Positions 46,656-56,696 are shown, counted from the stretch's first letter. The stretch: 64,000 nt of DNA from Gracilariopsis chorda (GCA_003194525.1 NBIV01000159.1:1-64000), one strand, 5' to 3'. Program-made: numbers and translations. Notes: generated by a model from the sequence alone, not told the origin.

Positions 46656-47462
46656 TGTGGTGCAATGCCCCAAAGGGGAAAAACACCGAAAGACGTCCGG
46701 GATCTTCCTCTCACGAGGTGAACCCAGTTGGGTAGAGCCCTCCCAGAGGTGTCACGGCGAAGCCGGTTTGTAAGACCAGGGACACCTGTCGCGACTCGCG
46801 CAGGGAGGTGAAGGCCAAGAATCGGTATCCGCGTGAGCGGGGTGTGATCCTCAGTAGAGGTATGTTTCCACGTAAGTGGGGGTGTGTGAGCGGAAGCGCA
46901 CACGAGGGCCGCGGATAGCGGGAGGTGCTACCCTAAAAAGGGGAAGAAGGAAGGACGAAGTGGGTCGCGAGAGCGACGAGCAGATACGGCAATGCCGGTG
47001 GACAGGACTCCCTATACAGGGCGAAACACCAATGCAATTGGAACAATTATACTCCCAGTGATGGGTCCCTTTAGATGTGCAAGGGGGTTAGATGTCCCGT
47101 GGTTCACGGCGTTTCCCTCCAAGGAGGAGTAGAGTACGCGCGCAAGCGGCAACAACTAGAGCCAATTCCCCAGGTTGGGGTCCCTTGTTGGGGAAGGTTT
47201 ACTGGTGCGACGGCAGTGCGCCGTCGCACTAAGTACTAGCTTCCCAGAAATGGGTGTGAAAATAATAAATAATATTAACTAAAATACTCCACATTTCGTG
47301 GCAACATCCACTACTCTGGCCAACCGCCAATTGACCCAAAACCGTGTCCCACGTGTCCATATCCACCATAGTGGGGCGTAATTCATATACACACTACACA
47401 ACCGATAATATCAGGAAAGCGTTCAAGTACCCAGAATCCCTGCCTGAGGGCGTTGCACTTCA
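46656..47462 (-). repeat. gypsy-2 3' LTR
   Basis: 807 bp, TG...CA. It is nearly identical to the 5' LTR except for a block at about 47030-47160 where many substitutions and small indels cluster. It contains a 10-bp-stem hairpin, GTGCGACGGC (47205-47214) with its complement at 47220-47229. Confidence 0.95.
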
Positions 47463-47475
47463 TATCCCCCCCTAA
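47463..47475 (-). other. gypsy-2 polypurine tract
   Basis: On the minus strand TTAGGGGGGGATA directly precedes the 3' LTR. Confidence 0.7.
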
Positions 47476-47780
47476 GACGGGAAAACGACCGCGGACGCGG
47501 AGGGTTCCCAGACGAAAATGGGTGATAAAAGCGCGTGCGCCGTCTCCGGTTCTCCGGTAATTTCCTCTGCATCAGAGTCACCAGCCCCTGATACCCCAGC
47601 CGTTGTTTCCTAGTTCTTCTTTCCTGGCATAGCCAGCAGTGTAGTATAGTGTTGTGGGGAGCTAGCTGCTCCCTTGAATAAACTTTCCCGTTTAGAACGG
47701 TGCTTCTCGGTTGAGTTCCCCGTCTTCGACGGACTTTGCCTTGTTATCCTTTCCTTTCGCTCTCCGCTCACGCGGCAACG

Positions 47781-50700
47781 TTACCCAACTTGGGCATTAA
47801 CCAGCGTGGCTGGGGCTGCGGTTCCCGTTTGACGGTGGTATCGCAGGACCTGCGACCGCGGGAGGTGTTCAATTGGCTCCCACGTATCCCCACTGGGGTC
47901 GTACCCGTACCAGCGGACGCGGTATTGTAGAATACCATCCTGGTCCCAGGTGTGTCCGACAAGTCGGTCTACTACGAACTCTCGTTCGTAGACCTGCCGG
48001 CCGTGCCGGGTGGTGGTTGTACTTCCCTGCGGGGGCTGCCCGCTGTGCGGTATAATGTCCCTTAGCAGGGTGTTCGGCGATAACTCCGACGTTGCCGTGC
48101 GCTGTCCTAGTGGCCGCTGCTCATGCGGGAAAATATCCGTCAAGAGGGTGTGTGGTGTCACGGTTTTCCCCGGCAAGTCATTCCCCACTGGGGTGTAGGT
48201 GTTCCCGTCTTCACGGTAGGCCGGGCGAACCGCCAGTCGGCGGGGGACTTGGGCTCCGCCTTCGCGGTTGAGCTCACGAACCGCGAGTTTGCGGGAAGAT
48301 GACCACTCCTGCGGGATTGGCATTTCCACAATCCCCTGGGGGGTCCCGTGCGACACGGTGATTGGTTGGCAAACCGCCTCCCTGCCAGGCGCACGAGCGC
48401 TCTGCACCATACGTTCCGGCGACGCCGTGGTGTCCCCGGCTACTGACGGGTTGCCTGGGGCTAACTCTGGTACACCGGTATTTTGGTCAAAATTCCCCTT
48501 TGGGGGGTTCTGGGCAGGTGCCGATGACACCCTTTTCAGGGGAATTGCCGCTGAGCGCAGTGCACCATCTCCGTGAGGAGGAGCAGCGTCCGGTACGACC
48601 GGTTTCGAGCGTGCGATGGCGCGCGTTATTCCCGAGTTCCTCGGTTCTTCGCCGCAGCGATGCGGGGGTTGGCGCAAATTATTCCCCGTAGCGGGGGCTT
48701 TGATTCCGTCAACGACGGGAGGCGTTTCCGGTGCTTGCGAGCCAGGGCTTAAAGCTTCGACTGCAGCTTGGCCGCCTTTTTCCCCAAGAGGGGTGTGGGT
48801 ATTCCCCTGTGAGGCCGGCGTATCTGGGCGCCCCTTCTCCGCAGGGCGCGGGTCTGATCGACCTGATTGAACCGCTTCCGCGGGGACTTCCGCCAACGGC
48901 GGCTTCGAGGCATCGGGCGATTGCCTTTCCGCTGCTGCGGTATTGGAGTGAGGCTTCTCGTTTTCCCGTGACAAACGGTGTATTTGCCGCCTTTGCGGGG
49001 CCTGCGCGTCTGGTTCCTGTTGCACAGCACTGCCCGGGAACAGGGGATTAGTGTCGCGTGACATACTACGTGCTCCACGGTCAGTGTTCCGTATGTTACG
49101 GTGTGTTTCCCGTTGCGACGGTGATATCGTTCCTCGAAAACGAGTGTTCTCCTCCCCCTCCTTAGACGGAGCGGCGGGATAAGGGATAACATTCCCCGCC
49201 TGGCGGGTATATATGCGCGCCAGTGGGGCAGACGTGGTAGGGGCGGGCGCTGAGGGGCCCGAATTACCCGGCTGAGCCGGTGAGTCCGACAGAGTCGGTA
49301 GGTCTGAGAGTCCCTGGCTGGGGTGTGGTAGTACCGTAGGTCTAGTACTCCCGGATTGTTCCAGTGTAGTGGAGTCCGTAGAAACGGGGTTGCCTGGATC
49401 CAGGACTACCTCTGACGAGGGAGGAGGGGCAAGGACAACACGATCACGGGGAATCCGTTCGTGCGTGTCCCCCATCTCTACCACGACAGTGTCGGTGTTA
49501 ACAGAGATCACCTTGAAGGGTCCATCCGCCACAGGCGAGAGTTTGTGACGCTTCTCCCGTTCCGGGTTGTAGTATTCCTTCCTGATGAAGACGTAGTTAT
49601 TTGCCCGAATCGGAGACGGTTTTCCTCGCACGCGAGCGTCAAAATCCCGCTTGCAAGCGGCTTGGGCCCGTGCCATAGACTTCCGCGCAGCGGGGAACAG
49701 CTTGGAAAGCCATTGCTTCCATTGCTGCCGGTAGATACCCACAGATGGGAAATTGTCCAAGGTAGCTTGGGGTTCCAGCGCCACAGGAGGGGGTGTTCTA
49801 GATAGAACTAACTCGAATGGCGAAACTCCGGTAGTCAGGTGTACCTGCGTATTGTACGCGTAGGTTACCGCATCAGCGTAGAGATCCCAATTCGTTGGGT
49901 GGTCAGCGACGTAGGAACGTAACGCCGCGAGTAACGTCCGGTTAAACCGTTCAACTTGCCCATTACACTGGGGGTGGTAGGTAGTCGTGAACAAGTTCTT
50001 GACATCCAGGATGCGACAAACATCCTGGAAGAACTTGCTCACGAACTGCTTCCCGTTGTCAGAGAGCACCTCTACAGGGGGACCGTAGACAAAAATCCAG
50101 TGTGTCACCAGAGCCTGGGCCACCGTGAGAGCGGTTATCCTCCGAAGAGGGACAGTCCGTACCAGCTTAGAAAAGCGGTCGGTAATGACAAGTAGAAACT
50201 TGTTTCCACGTTTCGTGGTGAGTAATGGTCCGAGAATATCGATCGCAATAAACTCGAGCGGCGCCCTTGCGGGGAATAGTTTCATCTTCTTCGCATTTTT
50301 GCGGAGTTTGACGCGATTCTTCGCGCATTCGCTACAAAACCGCACAGTTGCGTAGCAATCCACCGCCATTGCGGGCCAATAGAAATCCCTTCGCAGGGTT
50401 AGGTAGAGTTTCCTCCCACCTGGGTGACCTCCAATGGGGGCGTAGTGTGATAGATGTAACACCCGCGATTGCAGGGAATGTGGTACCACAATCTGTGGGC
50501 GGGCTTCGACCTTTCTTACGAGGTAGCCTTTGTCGTTTACCCCGAAAGGGAGATCTTCACCACCGTTGATACGGGCACGAATTCTCGTACAGAATGGGTC
50601 GCCGAATTGTTCTCGGATCATTTCTTCCGGTGATACCGGTACAAAGTTTCCCGGTAACGGGTTCTCAGATTTATCTCGCGATGCGAGTAGATCGTCAAAA

Positions 50701-53342
50701 TCAGCATCCTCGTCCCAGTTTTCTGGCCTAGCCTCGACGGCATATTCCGGATCATCAGGGTCTATAGCCATGAAACATGGGACTTCATCATCCTCCGTTG
50801 GGAGTGCTTCCCCACTTTTGGGTAACCGCGACAGAGCGTCGGCTTGGGTGTTCTGCGCGCCCTTTTTATAAATGACTTGAAAGTCATATTCCGCGAGGCG
50901 GAGTCTCCAGCGCATGACGCGTCCCGACGGGTCGGAGATATTCATCAACCACCTCAATGAGGAATGATCCGTGTACACGGTGAAGTGAATTCCCATAAGG
51001 TAGGGGCGCAGAGTGGTCATCGCCCATACGACGGCGAGGCACTCTTTCTCCGATACGGAGTAGTTCCGCTCATGAACATTGAGCGAACGTGACCAATAAC
51101 CATTTGGATGTCGTTCCCCCTCGGGGGTGGTTTGAAAAAGAGCACACCCGACTTGGTAGTCGCTCGAGTCCGTATCTACGGAGTATGGCAACCCAAGTTT
51201 TGGGAGATGTAGGATTGGTGCTGATGTGACAGCCTCCTTCAAGGAGTTGAAGGCTTCCGATTGCTCGGGCGTAAATATTCCCAGTTTTGGGGGGTTCCCC
51301 TTTCGCAACAACGCGTTCAGCGGCGCTGCAGTATCCGAAAAGTTCGGGATAAACCGTCGATAGACGTTGACCAGCCCCAGAAAGGAGCGCAGTTCCGTTT
51401 GAGTACGGGGTTCTTTCGCCTCAACGAGGGATTTGACTCGAGCTTTCTCGATCGCTAACCGTCCAGGACGGATAATGTGACCCAGATACTTCACAGTATC
51501 TGTGAAAAACTCGCATTTCCTCAACTTGAGGGTAATTCCCGCATCGCGGAGTACGGTGAGCACGTCTCGGACGTGAGTGAGATGGTCGTCCAACGAGTTG
51601 GAGAAGATGATGATATCATCAAGGTAGACCAGACAACTCCGCCACTTAAAGCGGTTGAGTAGAATATCTACTGCACGCTGAAAGATGGCGGGGGCGTTGG
51701 TTAACCCAAATGGCATCCGCTTGAAGCGGTACGTTCCTGCATGGCAGGTGAATGCGGTTTTGTCGCGATCCTCCTGTCTGACAGGTACTTGCCAATATCC
51801 CCAATTGGCATCAAGGGCCGTGAACACGGTGGCGTCTCCAAGGGAGTCAATGCACCCGTCCATACGAGGGATAGGGTACGTGTCCCTAACGGTCACGGCA
51901 TTGAGCCGGCGGTAGTCGACACAGAACCTCCAGGTTCTGTCGGCCTTTAAAGCCAGTACAACTGGGGATGCCCAGGGTGATTGAACGGGCTCAATCACAC
52001 CCGCGCGGAGCATCTTGTCCACGTGGGACTGCTCCTCTTCCCGAGCTTTCGGACCTGCCCTGTAAGGGGGTTGTGCAACCGGTCGCGCACCGGGGATTAA
52101 ATCGATCCGGTGTTCCGTTGCATCAATCTCGCCAAGCGAGCCATCCCACATTGTGGTGAATTCCCGTAACATAGTACGGAGTTTGTCGCGGTGCGACTTT
52201 GGCACGTGGCTGAAGTCCAGCGCTTCAAGTGCTTTTTCCGGATCAATCCGGTCATTGCTCGATGGAGCATTGTCCTGTGGAACAGGTGTGGTTCGCAATT
52301 CCGAGTTACTCGGTATGTTCGGCGCTGAAGTAGCGGTTTCCTCCCCCTCCTTAGACTTGAAGTCTTCGGACGGCGGGGCAAACTCCTCAGAAGAGGTGGT
52401 AACTCCGAGTACATCGGCGGCTGTCATCTTTGTTGGCAGCATTCCCATAGGATGGGGGGTTACACTCCCAATTACTTGGTGTTTGACCAGATACTGGGGG
52501 TGTTTGCCAAGGTTGGCAACCAATATCCGGAAAGGAACATCCGGGGAAATAGAGACAATTCCATTAGCCAGCGCCAGCTGGGATTTCTCGTACAACGAGG
52601 CGAGGGGTTGTATAACCCGAAGACCGTGTTGACGGGAATTTACCTGCACCCAGACTTGGGACTCAGCCGGTATAGAAACCGAGGCAGCGACGCGGAGCTT
52701 GGTGGACTCGCAGGACGCGGGCGGCGGTTCCTGCGCAGCAGGGAGCGGAACTTGTTTCCGAGAGGACCGCTTTAGCGGGCGGCAAACAATCGGAACCGAC
52801 GATCCGTCGTCAAGTTCTACACGCCTGAGGCGGGGCCTGATTGCGTCGACAAATCTGTCGCAGTAATCACATCCCAGTATAACTGGTGCTGCCAATGAAC
52901 GGCAAACGATGAAGTCCAACTTCACCACAGAGGTACCAAGTCTAACGACGAGGTCGACTGTGCCCACCGTTTGTAACGGGTTGTTATTCGCATCCGAAAT
53001 GTCGGGGACCGCGTCAGAGCGGATACGAGACCGCAAAAGCGGGGGTAACAATGATTCCACAACGAAGTTGGGGCCTGCACCTGTATCCAGGACGGTGAGA
53101 AACCTCACCATGAACTGGGGATCAAGGCCAAGGTCGGCATAGACCTTGTAATTGCGCTTGGCCATGACCAAGACTCTACCGGGAATCCGGGGATTTTTAC
53201 TCCGTATCCACGGGCGACGCAACACACCGAGGTGCGCAGAGTCCGCGTCAGCGGTGTCTTTCCTCGAGAGGACTTTCACCGGGGAGCGAGGCGAGGACGC
53301 CTCGGGCGCCAACAGCCTCGTTCTTGAGGACGCCTCTCCCAA
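47781..53342 (-). CDS. gypsy-2 Pol polyprotein
   Basis: About 1,853 codons. The reported first codon is TTG (53340-53342), not ATG. The frame stays open upstream into gag in the -1 phase, so Pol is probably made by frameshifting from gag. Domains: retropepsin with VLDTGAG (Asp86); RT with YRRLNAVT, FTALDANWGYWQV, MPFGLTNAP and YLDD (573-576); RNase H with VDTDSSDYQVGCAL and YTDHSSLRWLM; integrase HHCC finger (HLSHYAPIGGHPG...CSEC) and DDE residues Asp1035, Asp1095 and Glu1131 with 35 residues between the last two; a long Pro/Ser-rich spacer of about 400 residues; and a chromodomain from about 1785 (YEREFVVDRL...YRVRWYGYDPSGDTWEP). All catalytic residues I can check are present. Confidence 0.95.
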   Translation of the reverse strand: MGEASSRTRLLAPEASSPRSPVKVLSRKDTADADSAHLGVLRRPWIRSKNPRIPGRVLVMAKRNYKVYADLGLDPQFMVRFLTVLDTGAGPNFVVESLLPPLLRSRIRSDAVPDISDANNNPLQTVGTVDLVVRLGTSVVKLDFIVCRSLAAPVILGCDYCDRFVDAIRPRLRRVELDDGSSVPIVCRPLKRSSRKQVPLPAAQEPPPASCESTKLRVAASVSIPAESQVWVQVNSRQHGLRVIQPLASLYEKSQLALANGIVSISPDVPFRILVANLGKHPQYLVKHQVIGSVTPHPMGMLPTKMTAADVLGVTTSSEEFAPPSEDFKSKEGEETATSAPNIPSNSELRTTPVPQDNAPSSNDRIDPEKALEALDFSHVPKSHRDKLRTMLREFTTMWDGSLGEIDATEHRIDLIPGARPVAQPPYRAGPKAREEEQSHVDKMLRAGVIEPVQSPWASPVVLALKADRTWRFCVDYRRLNAVTVRDTYPIPRMDGCIDSLGDATVFTALDANWGYWQVPVRQEDRDKTAFTCHAGTYRFKRMPFGLTNAPAIFQRAVDILLNRFKWRSCLVYLDDIIIFSNSLDDHLTHVRDVLTVLRDAGITLKLRKCEFFTDTVKYLGHIIRPGRLAIEKARVKSLVEAKEPRTQTELRSFLGLVNVYRRFIPNFSDTAAPLNALLRKGNPPKLGIFTPEQSEAFNSLKEAVTSAPILHLPKLGLPYSVDTDSSDYQVGCALFQTTPEGERHPNGYWSRSLNVHERNYSVSEKECLAVVWAMTTLRPYLMGIHFTVYTDHSSLRWLMNISDPSGRVMRWRLRLAEYDFQVIYKKGAQNTQADALSRLPKSGEALPTEDDEVPCFMAIDPDDPEYAVEARPENWDEDADFDDLLASRDKSENPLPGNFVPVSPEEMIREQFGDPFCTRIRARINGGEDLPFGVNDKGYLVRKVEARPQIVVPHSLQSRVLHLSHYAPIGGHPGGRKLYLTLRRDFYWPAMAVDCYATVRFCSECAKNRVKLRKNAKKMKLFPARAPLEFIAIDILGPLLTTKRGNKFLLVITDRFSKLVRTVPLRRITALTVAQALVTHWIFVYGPPVEVLSDNGKQFVSKFFQDVCRILDVKNLFTTTYHPQCNGQVERFNRTLLAALRSYVADHPTNWDLYADAVTYAYNTQVHLTTGVSPFELVLSRTPPPVALEPQATLDNFPSVGIYRQQWKQWLSKLFPAARKSMARAQAACKRDFDARVRGKPSPIRANNYVFIRKEYYNPEREKRHKLSPVADGPFKVISVNTDTVVVEMGDTHERIPRDRVVLAPPPSSEVVLDPGNPVSTDSTTLEQSGSTRPTVLPHPSQGLSDLPTLSDSPAQPGNSGPSAPAPTTSAPLARIYTRQAGNVIPYPAAPSKEGEENTRFRGTISPSQRETHRNIRNTDRGARSMSRDTNPLFPGSAVQQEPDAQAPQRRQIHRLSRENEKPHSNTAAAERQSPDASKPPLAEVPAEAVQSGRSDPRPAEKGRPDTPASQGNTHTPLGEKGGQAAVEALSPGSQAPETPPVVDGIKAPATGNNLRQPPHRCGEEPRNSGITRAIARSKPVVPDAAPPHGDGALRSAAIPLKRVSSAPAQNPPKGNFDQNTGVPELAPGNPSVAGDTTASPERMVQSARAPGREAVCQPITVSHGTPQGIVEMPIPQEWSSSRKLAVRELNREGGAQVPRRLAVRPAYREDGNTYTPVGNDLPGKTVTPHTLLTDIFPHEQRPLGQRTATSELSPNTLLRDIIPHSGQPPQGSTTTTRHGRQVYEREFVVDRLVGHTWDQDGILQYRVRWYGYDPSGDTWEPIEHLPRSQVLRYHRQTGTAAPATLVNAQVG

Positions 53343-53359
53343 AGGGGAGACTCCCTCAG

Positions 53360-55534
53360 TTAGTTTTCCGCCTTCGGCGGTGGGTTGGTTTCCTCGACAA
53401 CGAGTGCTTCATCCCGTTGACGGGGGTTTCTATCCGCATAAGCGGGGGTTGCAACGGATGGTTGCGTGATCTCCCGAATCGGGGTGTATGAAGCTTGCCG
53501 CGCACGCGGGGTCTGTGGTAGGGCGTGGGAAAAGTCCGTTTTAGCACGGAGGTAGGAAGCCGTCGGGACGGAACGTTTCTCCTCTGGAGTGAGGGCCTCA
53601 TAATTTGCCACCACCTTGGCCATATCCTTCAGTGAACAAATACACTGAGGAGAGGTATGGCCATGGGCATAGCACAGGTGGCAAATGAGAGCCAGCACCG
53701 CGACACGCGGATTATTATTCCGAGTATCGGAGAAGCGAACCGCAGGGCGGGTGTCAGTCCATCCAGGCCGTTGATAACGGGATTGACCGTTTGAAAACGG
53801 GAGTCGTTGGGGTTGAACCCGACTGTTACCACCGTATAGAACGGGATCTTCTGTTCCCGTATCATGGGTCATCTCCGTCGTTGACGGTAACTCACTGGTG
53901 GGTATCGACACACAATCCCCCTGCGCTAAATGCACGGTATCAAATCCCTGTCCAGGGTTCCCATCCGCGGTGAGCGGGAGAGAGGAAGCTTCGCTTTCCA
54001 GCAACAACGCCTTGGCGGATTTAGACCGATTGTTCGGAGTTCTTGCACGAAGTGCATCCCCTTCCGCTCGAGCGTGTTGGACTAGCTCGAGGTAGGTGAT
54101 CCTTCGCTTGTCCTCCCGATAACGGGTAACTAAACTCCGGATTGCCGGGTCAAGACCATCAATGAACATGTTACTGCGCTCCCCAGCGGGGTATACGTTA
54201 CCACATCTGTGGAAAGCCTTGTTAAGGCGCACCGAGTAATCGGTCTCGGTCTCTCCAGCACGCTGGCGTGTATCTCGCAAAGCGAGGATAGCCTGCTGAA
54301 TAGCGGTGTTGGTGGCGTAGGAGCGCAGAAGATACTGCACAGCCTCCGGCCAGCAAGTAACTCCTCCCTCGGAGGCGCGAGAAGATCCTCTGACAGAGGT
54401 GTATTGGTCCTCCGCCACTCCCCGTAAGAAATACGGTAAAGCCAAATAGGCTTGTCCCTCATTCATACCGAGGATATCGGCCTCCGCTACAAAGCGGGAT
54501 AGGAAATCCAGTACTAGGACTGGGTCCTCTCCAGTAAAATACTGGTTGCGGAGCGAGAGCTGCATTCGCTTAATGCATTCTCGCACCTTTCCCGTACCAC
54601 GGGGCGTACGTCCAAGTGACGAATCTTCAAGCCGGTAGTACCGGTATGATAAAAGCTTGCGGTAATCCGGGTTTGTCGGTTTCAATTCCCGGAGACCGGG
54701 GTGTCTTCTCCCCTTCTGGCGGGTTCGGATGAAACTTTCAGTGGCCGATGACCGCTTCGAGCGGGAGGAGTAGCCTCGCTTCTCGTCCTCCGAGTCGGAG
54801 TCCGAGGAGCTCGAGCTAACCGAATGGTTTCGGGATGAGTCCGACGATGTCGAAGAATCGGAGTCCGAATATTTTCGGTGGTGTTTCCGTCGGTGACGGC
54901 GTTTCTTCTTCCCAGCAAGCTGGTCGTTGTGCGATGCCTCGTTTACCGGATCACCCGGGGATGGTTTGTCCATGAGGACGAACTGCTCCAGCGTCTCCAG
55001 GCAGGCACCAATACGATCAAATCGGACTTCAACTCCTTCGATAAAGGCGGCGGGTTGTCCCAAACTCTCCAACACGGAGTTGACGTCCGACCGTAAAATA
55101 CGGAGTTCCTCGGCGACCTCCTTTACGGGGGTTGCCGAGACCACCTCTTGGAGGGATTTTAGTTCCCCTACAAGGGTGTCATGGGCGGTCCACAGAGCGC
55201 GGACCTGGGATTCCAGGGAAGTCCCCTGGGGGGTGTTATCGCCCGTTCCACGGGGGCTTGAAGCCGCGACAGCGGGAGCAGGCCAGGGTGCCTGGGGCAC
55301 TGCGGCAACAGCCGGAGTCGATGCTGCATTCCCCTGCGGGGGTGATAACGAGGGCAACAGGAGGTTCCGGGGTTCCCGGTCGGGGGTATCATTCCGCGAT
55401 GAAGCGGCGCCAGCACGGCTGGAACTTGTCCGTATAGGGATACGGGGTACGAACCGAACTTCGCAAGTGTCCGCGTTGTCGCCGGAGCGACTACGCGTAA
55501 GCACTGGCTCCGCGTCGGAGGGATTTCTCGACAT
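53360..55534 (-). CDS. gypsy-2 Gag
   Basis: 724 codons from an ATG (55532-55534). A disordered N-terminus is followed by a possible coiled coil, a Ser/Asp-rich basic segment (KKKRRHRRKHHRKYSDSDSS), the capsid-like region (KRMQLSLRNQYFTGEDPVLV...FLSRFVAEADI) typical of chromovirus gag, and a single nucleocapsid knuckle, CHLCYAHGHTSPQC (C-X2-C-X4-H-X4-C), near the C-terminus. It ends KAEN-TAA. The pol frame overlaps this end in the -1 phase. Gag would build the particle around element RNA. Confidence 0.92.
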   Translation of the reverse strand: MSRNPSDAEPVLTRSRSGDNADTCEVRFVPRIPIRTSSSRAGAASSRNDTPDREPRNLLLPSLSPPQGNAASTPAVAAVPQAPWPAPAVAASSPRGTGDNTPQGTSLESQVRALWTAHDTLVGELKSLQEVVSATPVKEVAEELRILRSDVNSVLESLGQPAAFIEGVEVRFDRIGACLETLEQFVLMDKPSPGDPVNEASHNDQLAGKKKRRHRRKHHRKYSDSDSSTSSDSSRNHSVSSSSSDSDSEDEKRGYSSRSKRSSATESFIRTRQKGRRHPGLRELKPTNPDYRKLLSYRYYRLEDSSLGRTPRGTGKVRECIKRMQLSLRNQYFTGEDPVLVLDFLSRFVAEADILGMNEGQAYLALPYFLRGVAEDQYTSVRGSSRASEGGVTCWPEAVQYLLRSYATNTAIQQAILALRDTRQRAGETETDYSVRLNKAFHRCGNVYPAGERSNMFIDGLDPAIRSLVTRYREDKRRITYLELVQHARAEGDALRARTPNNRSKSAKALLLESEASSLPLTADGNPGQGFDTVHLAQGDCVSIPTSELPSTTEMTHDTGTEDPVLYGGNSRVQPQRLPFSNGQSRYQRPGWTDTRPAVRFSDTRNNNPRVAVLALICHLCYAHGHTSPQCICSLKDMAKVVANYEALTPEEKRSVPTASYLRAKTDFSHALPQTPRARQASYTPIREITQPSVATPAYADRNPRQRDEALVVEETNPPPKAEN

Positions 55535-55623
55535 GAGAAAATACCGTTACGACGGGAAACGATCACGGAACTTCCGGTGAATGAAAACAAACCTCGTAAG
55601 AGGGAAAACAAAAACCGATTCTA

Positions 55624-55636
55624 GGTCGGGAGACCA
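55624..55636 (-). other. gypsy-2 primer-binding site
   Basis: Three bases inside the 5' LTR the minus strand reads TGGTCTCCCGACC. TGG pairs with a tRNA CCA end, and the rest would define an acceptor stem unlike the TGGTAGCAT used by the other three elements. The site is itself a small stem-loop (GGTC...GACC). Confidence 0.6.
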
Positions 55637-55639
55637 CTT

Positions 55640-56447
55640 TGTGGTGCAATGCCCCAAAGGGGAAAAACACCGAAAGACGTCCGGGATCTTCCTCTCACGA
55701 GGTGAACCCAGTTGGGTAGAGCCCTCCCAGAGGTGTCACGGCGAAGCCGGTTTGTAAGACCAGGGACACCTGTCGCGACTCGCGCAGGGAGGTGAAGGCG
55801 AAGAATCGGTATCCGCGTGAGCGGGGTGTGATCCTCAGTAGAGGTATGTTTCCACGTAAGTGGGGGTGTGTGAGCGGAAGCGCACACGAGGGCCGCGGAT
55901 AGCGGGAGGTGCTACCCTAAAAAGGGGAAAGAGGAAGGACGAAGTGGGTCGCGAGAGCGACGAGTAGATACGGCAATGCCGGTGGACAGGACTCCCTATA
56001 CAGGGCGAAACACCAATATGACTGGAACAATTAGTACCCCCAATGATGGGTCTCCTTTAGATGTGCAAGGGGGGTGAACTTCCGTACACTACGGTGCTTC
56101 CCTCCAAGGAGGAGTTGAGAACACGCGGAGGCGGTAAAGCTCAGAGCCAATTCCCCAGGTTGGGGTCCCTTCTTGGGGAAGGTTTACTGGTGCGACGGCA
56201 GTGCGCCGTCGCACTAAGTACTAGCTTCCCAGAAATGGGTGTGAAAATAATAAATAATATTAACTAAAATACTCCACATTTCGTGGCAACATCCACTACT
56301 CTGGCCAACCGCCAATTGACCCAAAACCGTGTCCCACGTGTCCATATCCACCATAGTGGGGCGTAATTCATATACACACTACACAACCGATAATACCGGG
56401 AAAGCGTTCAAGTACCCAGAATCCCTGCCTGAGGGCGTTGCACTTCA
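55640..56447 (-). repeat. gypsy-2 5' LTR
   Basis: 808 bp, TG...CA. Compared with the 3' LTR most of it is identical. The diverged block is at about 56015-56150, where stems CCCA/TGGG (56039-56050) and CCGT/ACGG (56082-56094) are kept but their loops differ from the partner LTR. Confidence 0.95.
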
Positions 56448-56452
56448 ATTAC

Positions 56453-56695
56453 CTACAGGTCTAGCTAGGACTCACTTAAGGTAGTTACGTGAGTCCCTTT
56501 GCCCGATAACTCTTGTGAGGTGTCGGACCCTACGTATTGATATACTATCTTGGGTTTGTGGTCCCCTGCTCGTTAGACTACAATAGACATACGTACTGTG
56601 ATTTTCGCAGGGTTTTACGCAGTTACAATCTATATAAAGAGTAAAGGAGTCTCCGCAGCTGAGAGAGCTGATCGGAGTCACCCAACCACTCAACA
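56453..56695 (+). repeat. copia-1 5' LTR, main part
   Basis: 243 bp that continue from 46655. It includes a TATATAAAG box at 56631-56639 preceded by CAGGGTTTTAC, the probable promoter, and ends CTCAACA. Confidence 0.92.
56631..56639 (+). promoter_or_regulatory. copia-1 LTR TATA box
   Basis: TATATAAAG about 57 bp before the LTR end, repeated in the 3' LTR and, in related form, in copia-2. Its position fits an RNA polymerase II promoter for the element. Confidence 0.6.
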
Positions 56696-56696
56696 G

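Larger units (their letters stand above)
46656..56447 (-). mobile_element. Ty3/gypsy chromovirus gypsy-2, largely intact
   Basis: 9.8 kb, minus orientation, inserted in the 5' LTR of copia-1 with target duplication ATTAC (46651-46655 and 56448-56452). LTRs lie at 46656-47462 and 55640-56447. Gag (724 aa) and pol (about 1,853 aa) are open, the latter with protease, RT, RNase H, integrase and a C-terminal chromodomain. The whole element is unusually GC-rich against its surroundings and dense in short perfect stem-loops. It is the youngest insertion seen and may be, or recently have been, mobile. Confidence 0.96.

Noticed and set aside
46652-46903. Minus-strand ORF inside the gypsy-2 LTR, repeated at 55621-55887
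   Set aside because: It is duplicated only because the LTR is; it has no protein features and lies in regulatory sequence.
47781-53342. Envelope gene in the long spacer of gypsy-2 Pol
   Set aside because: The Pro/Ser-rich stretch between integrase and chromodomain has no signal peptide or membrane segment and is in frame with Pol.
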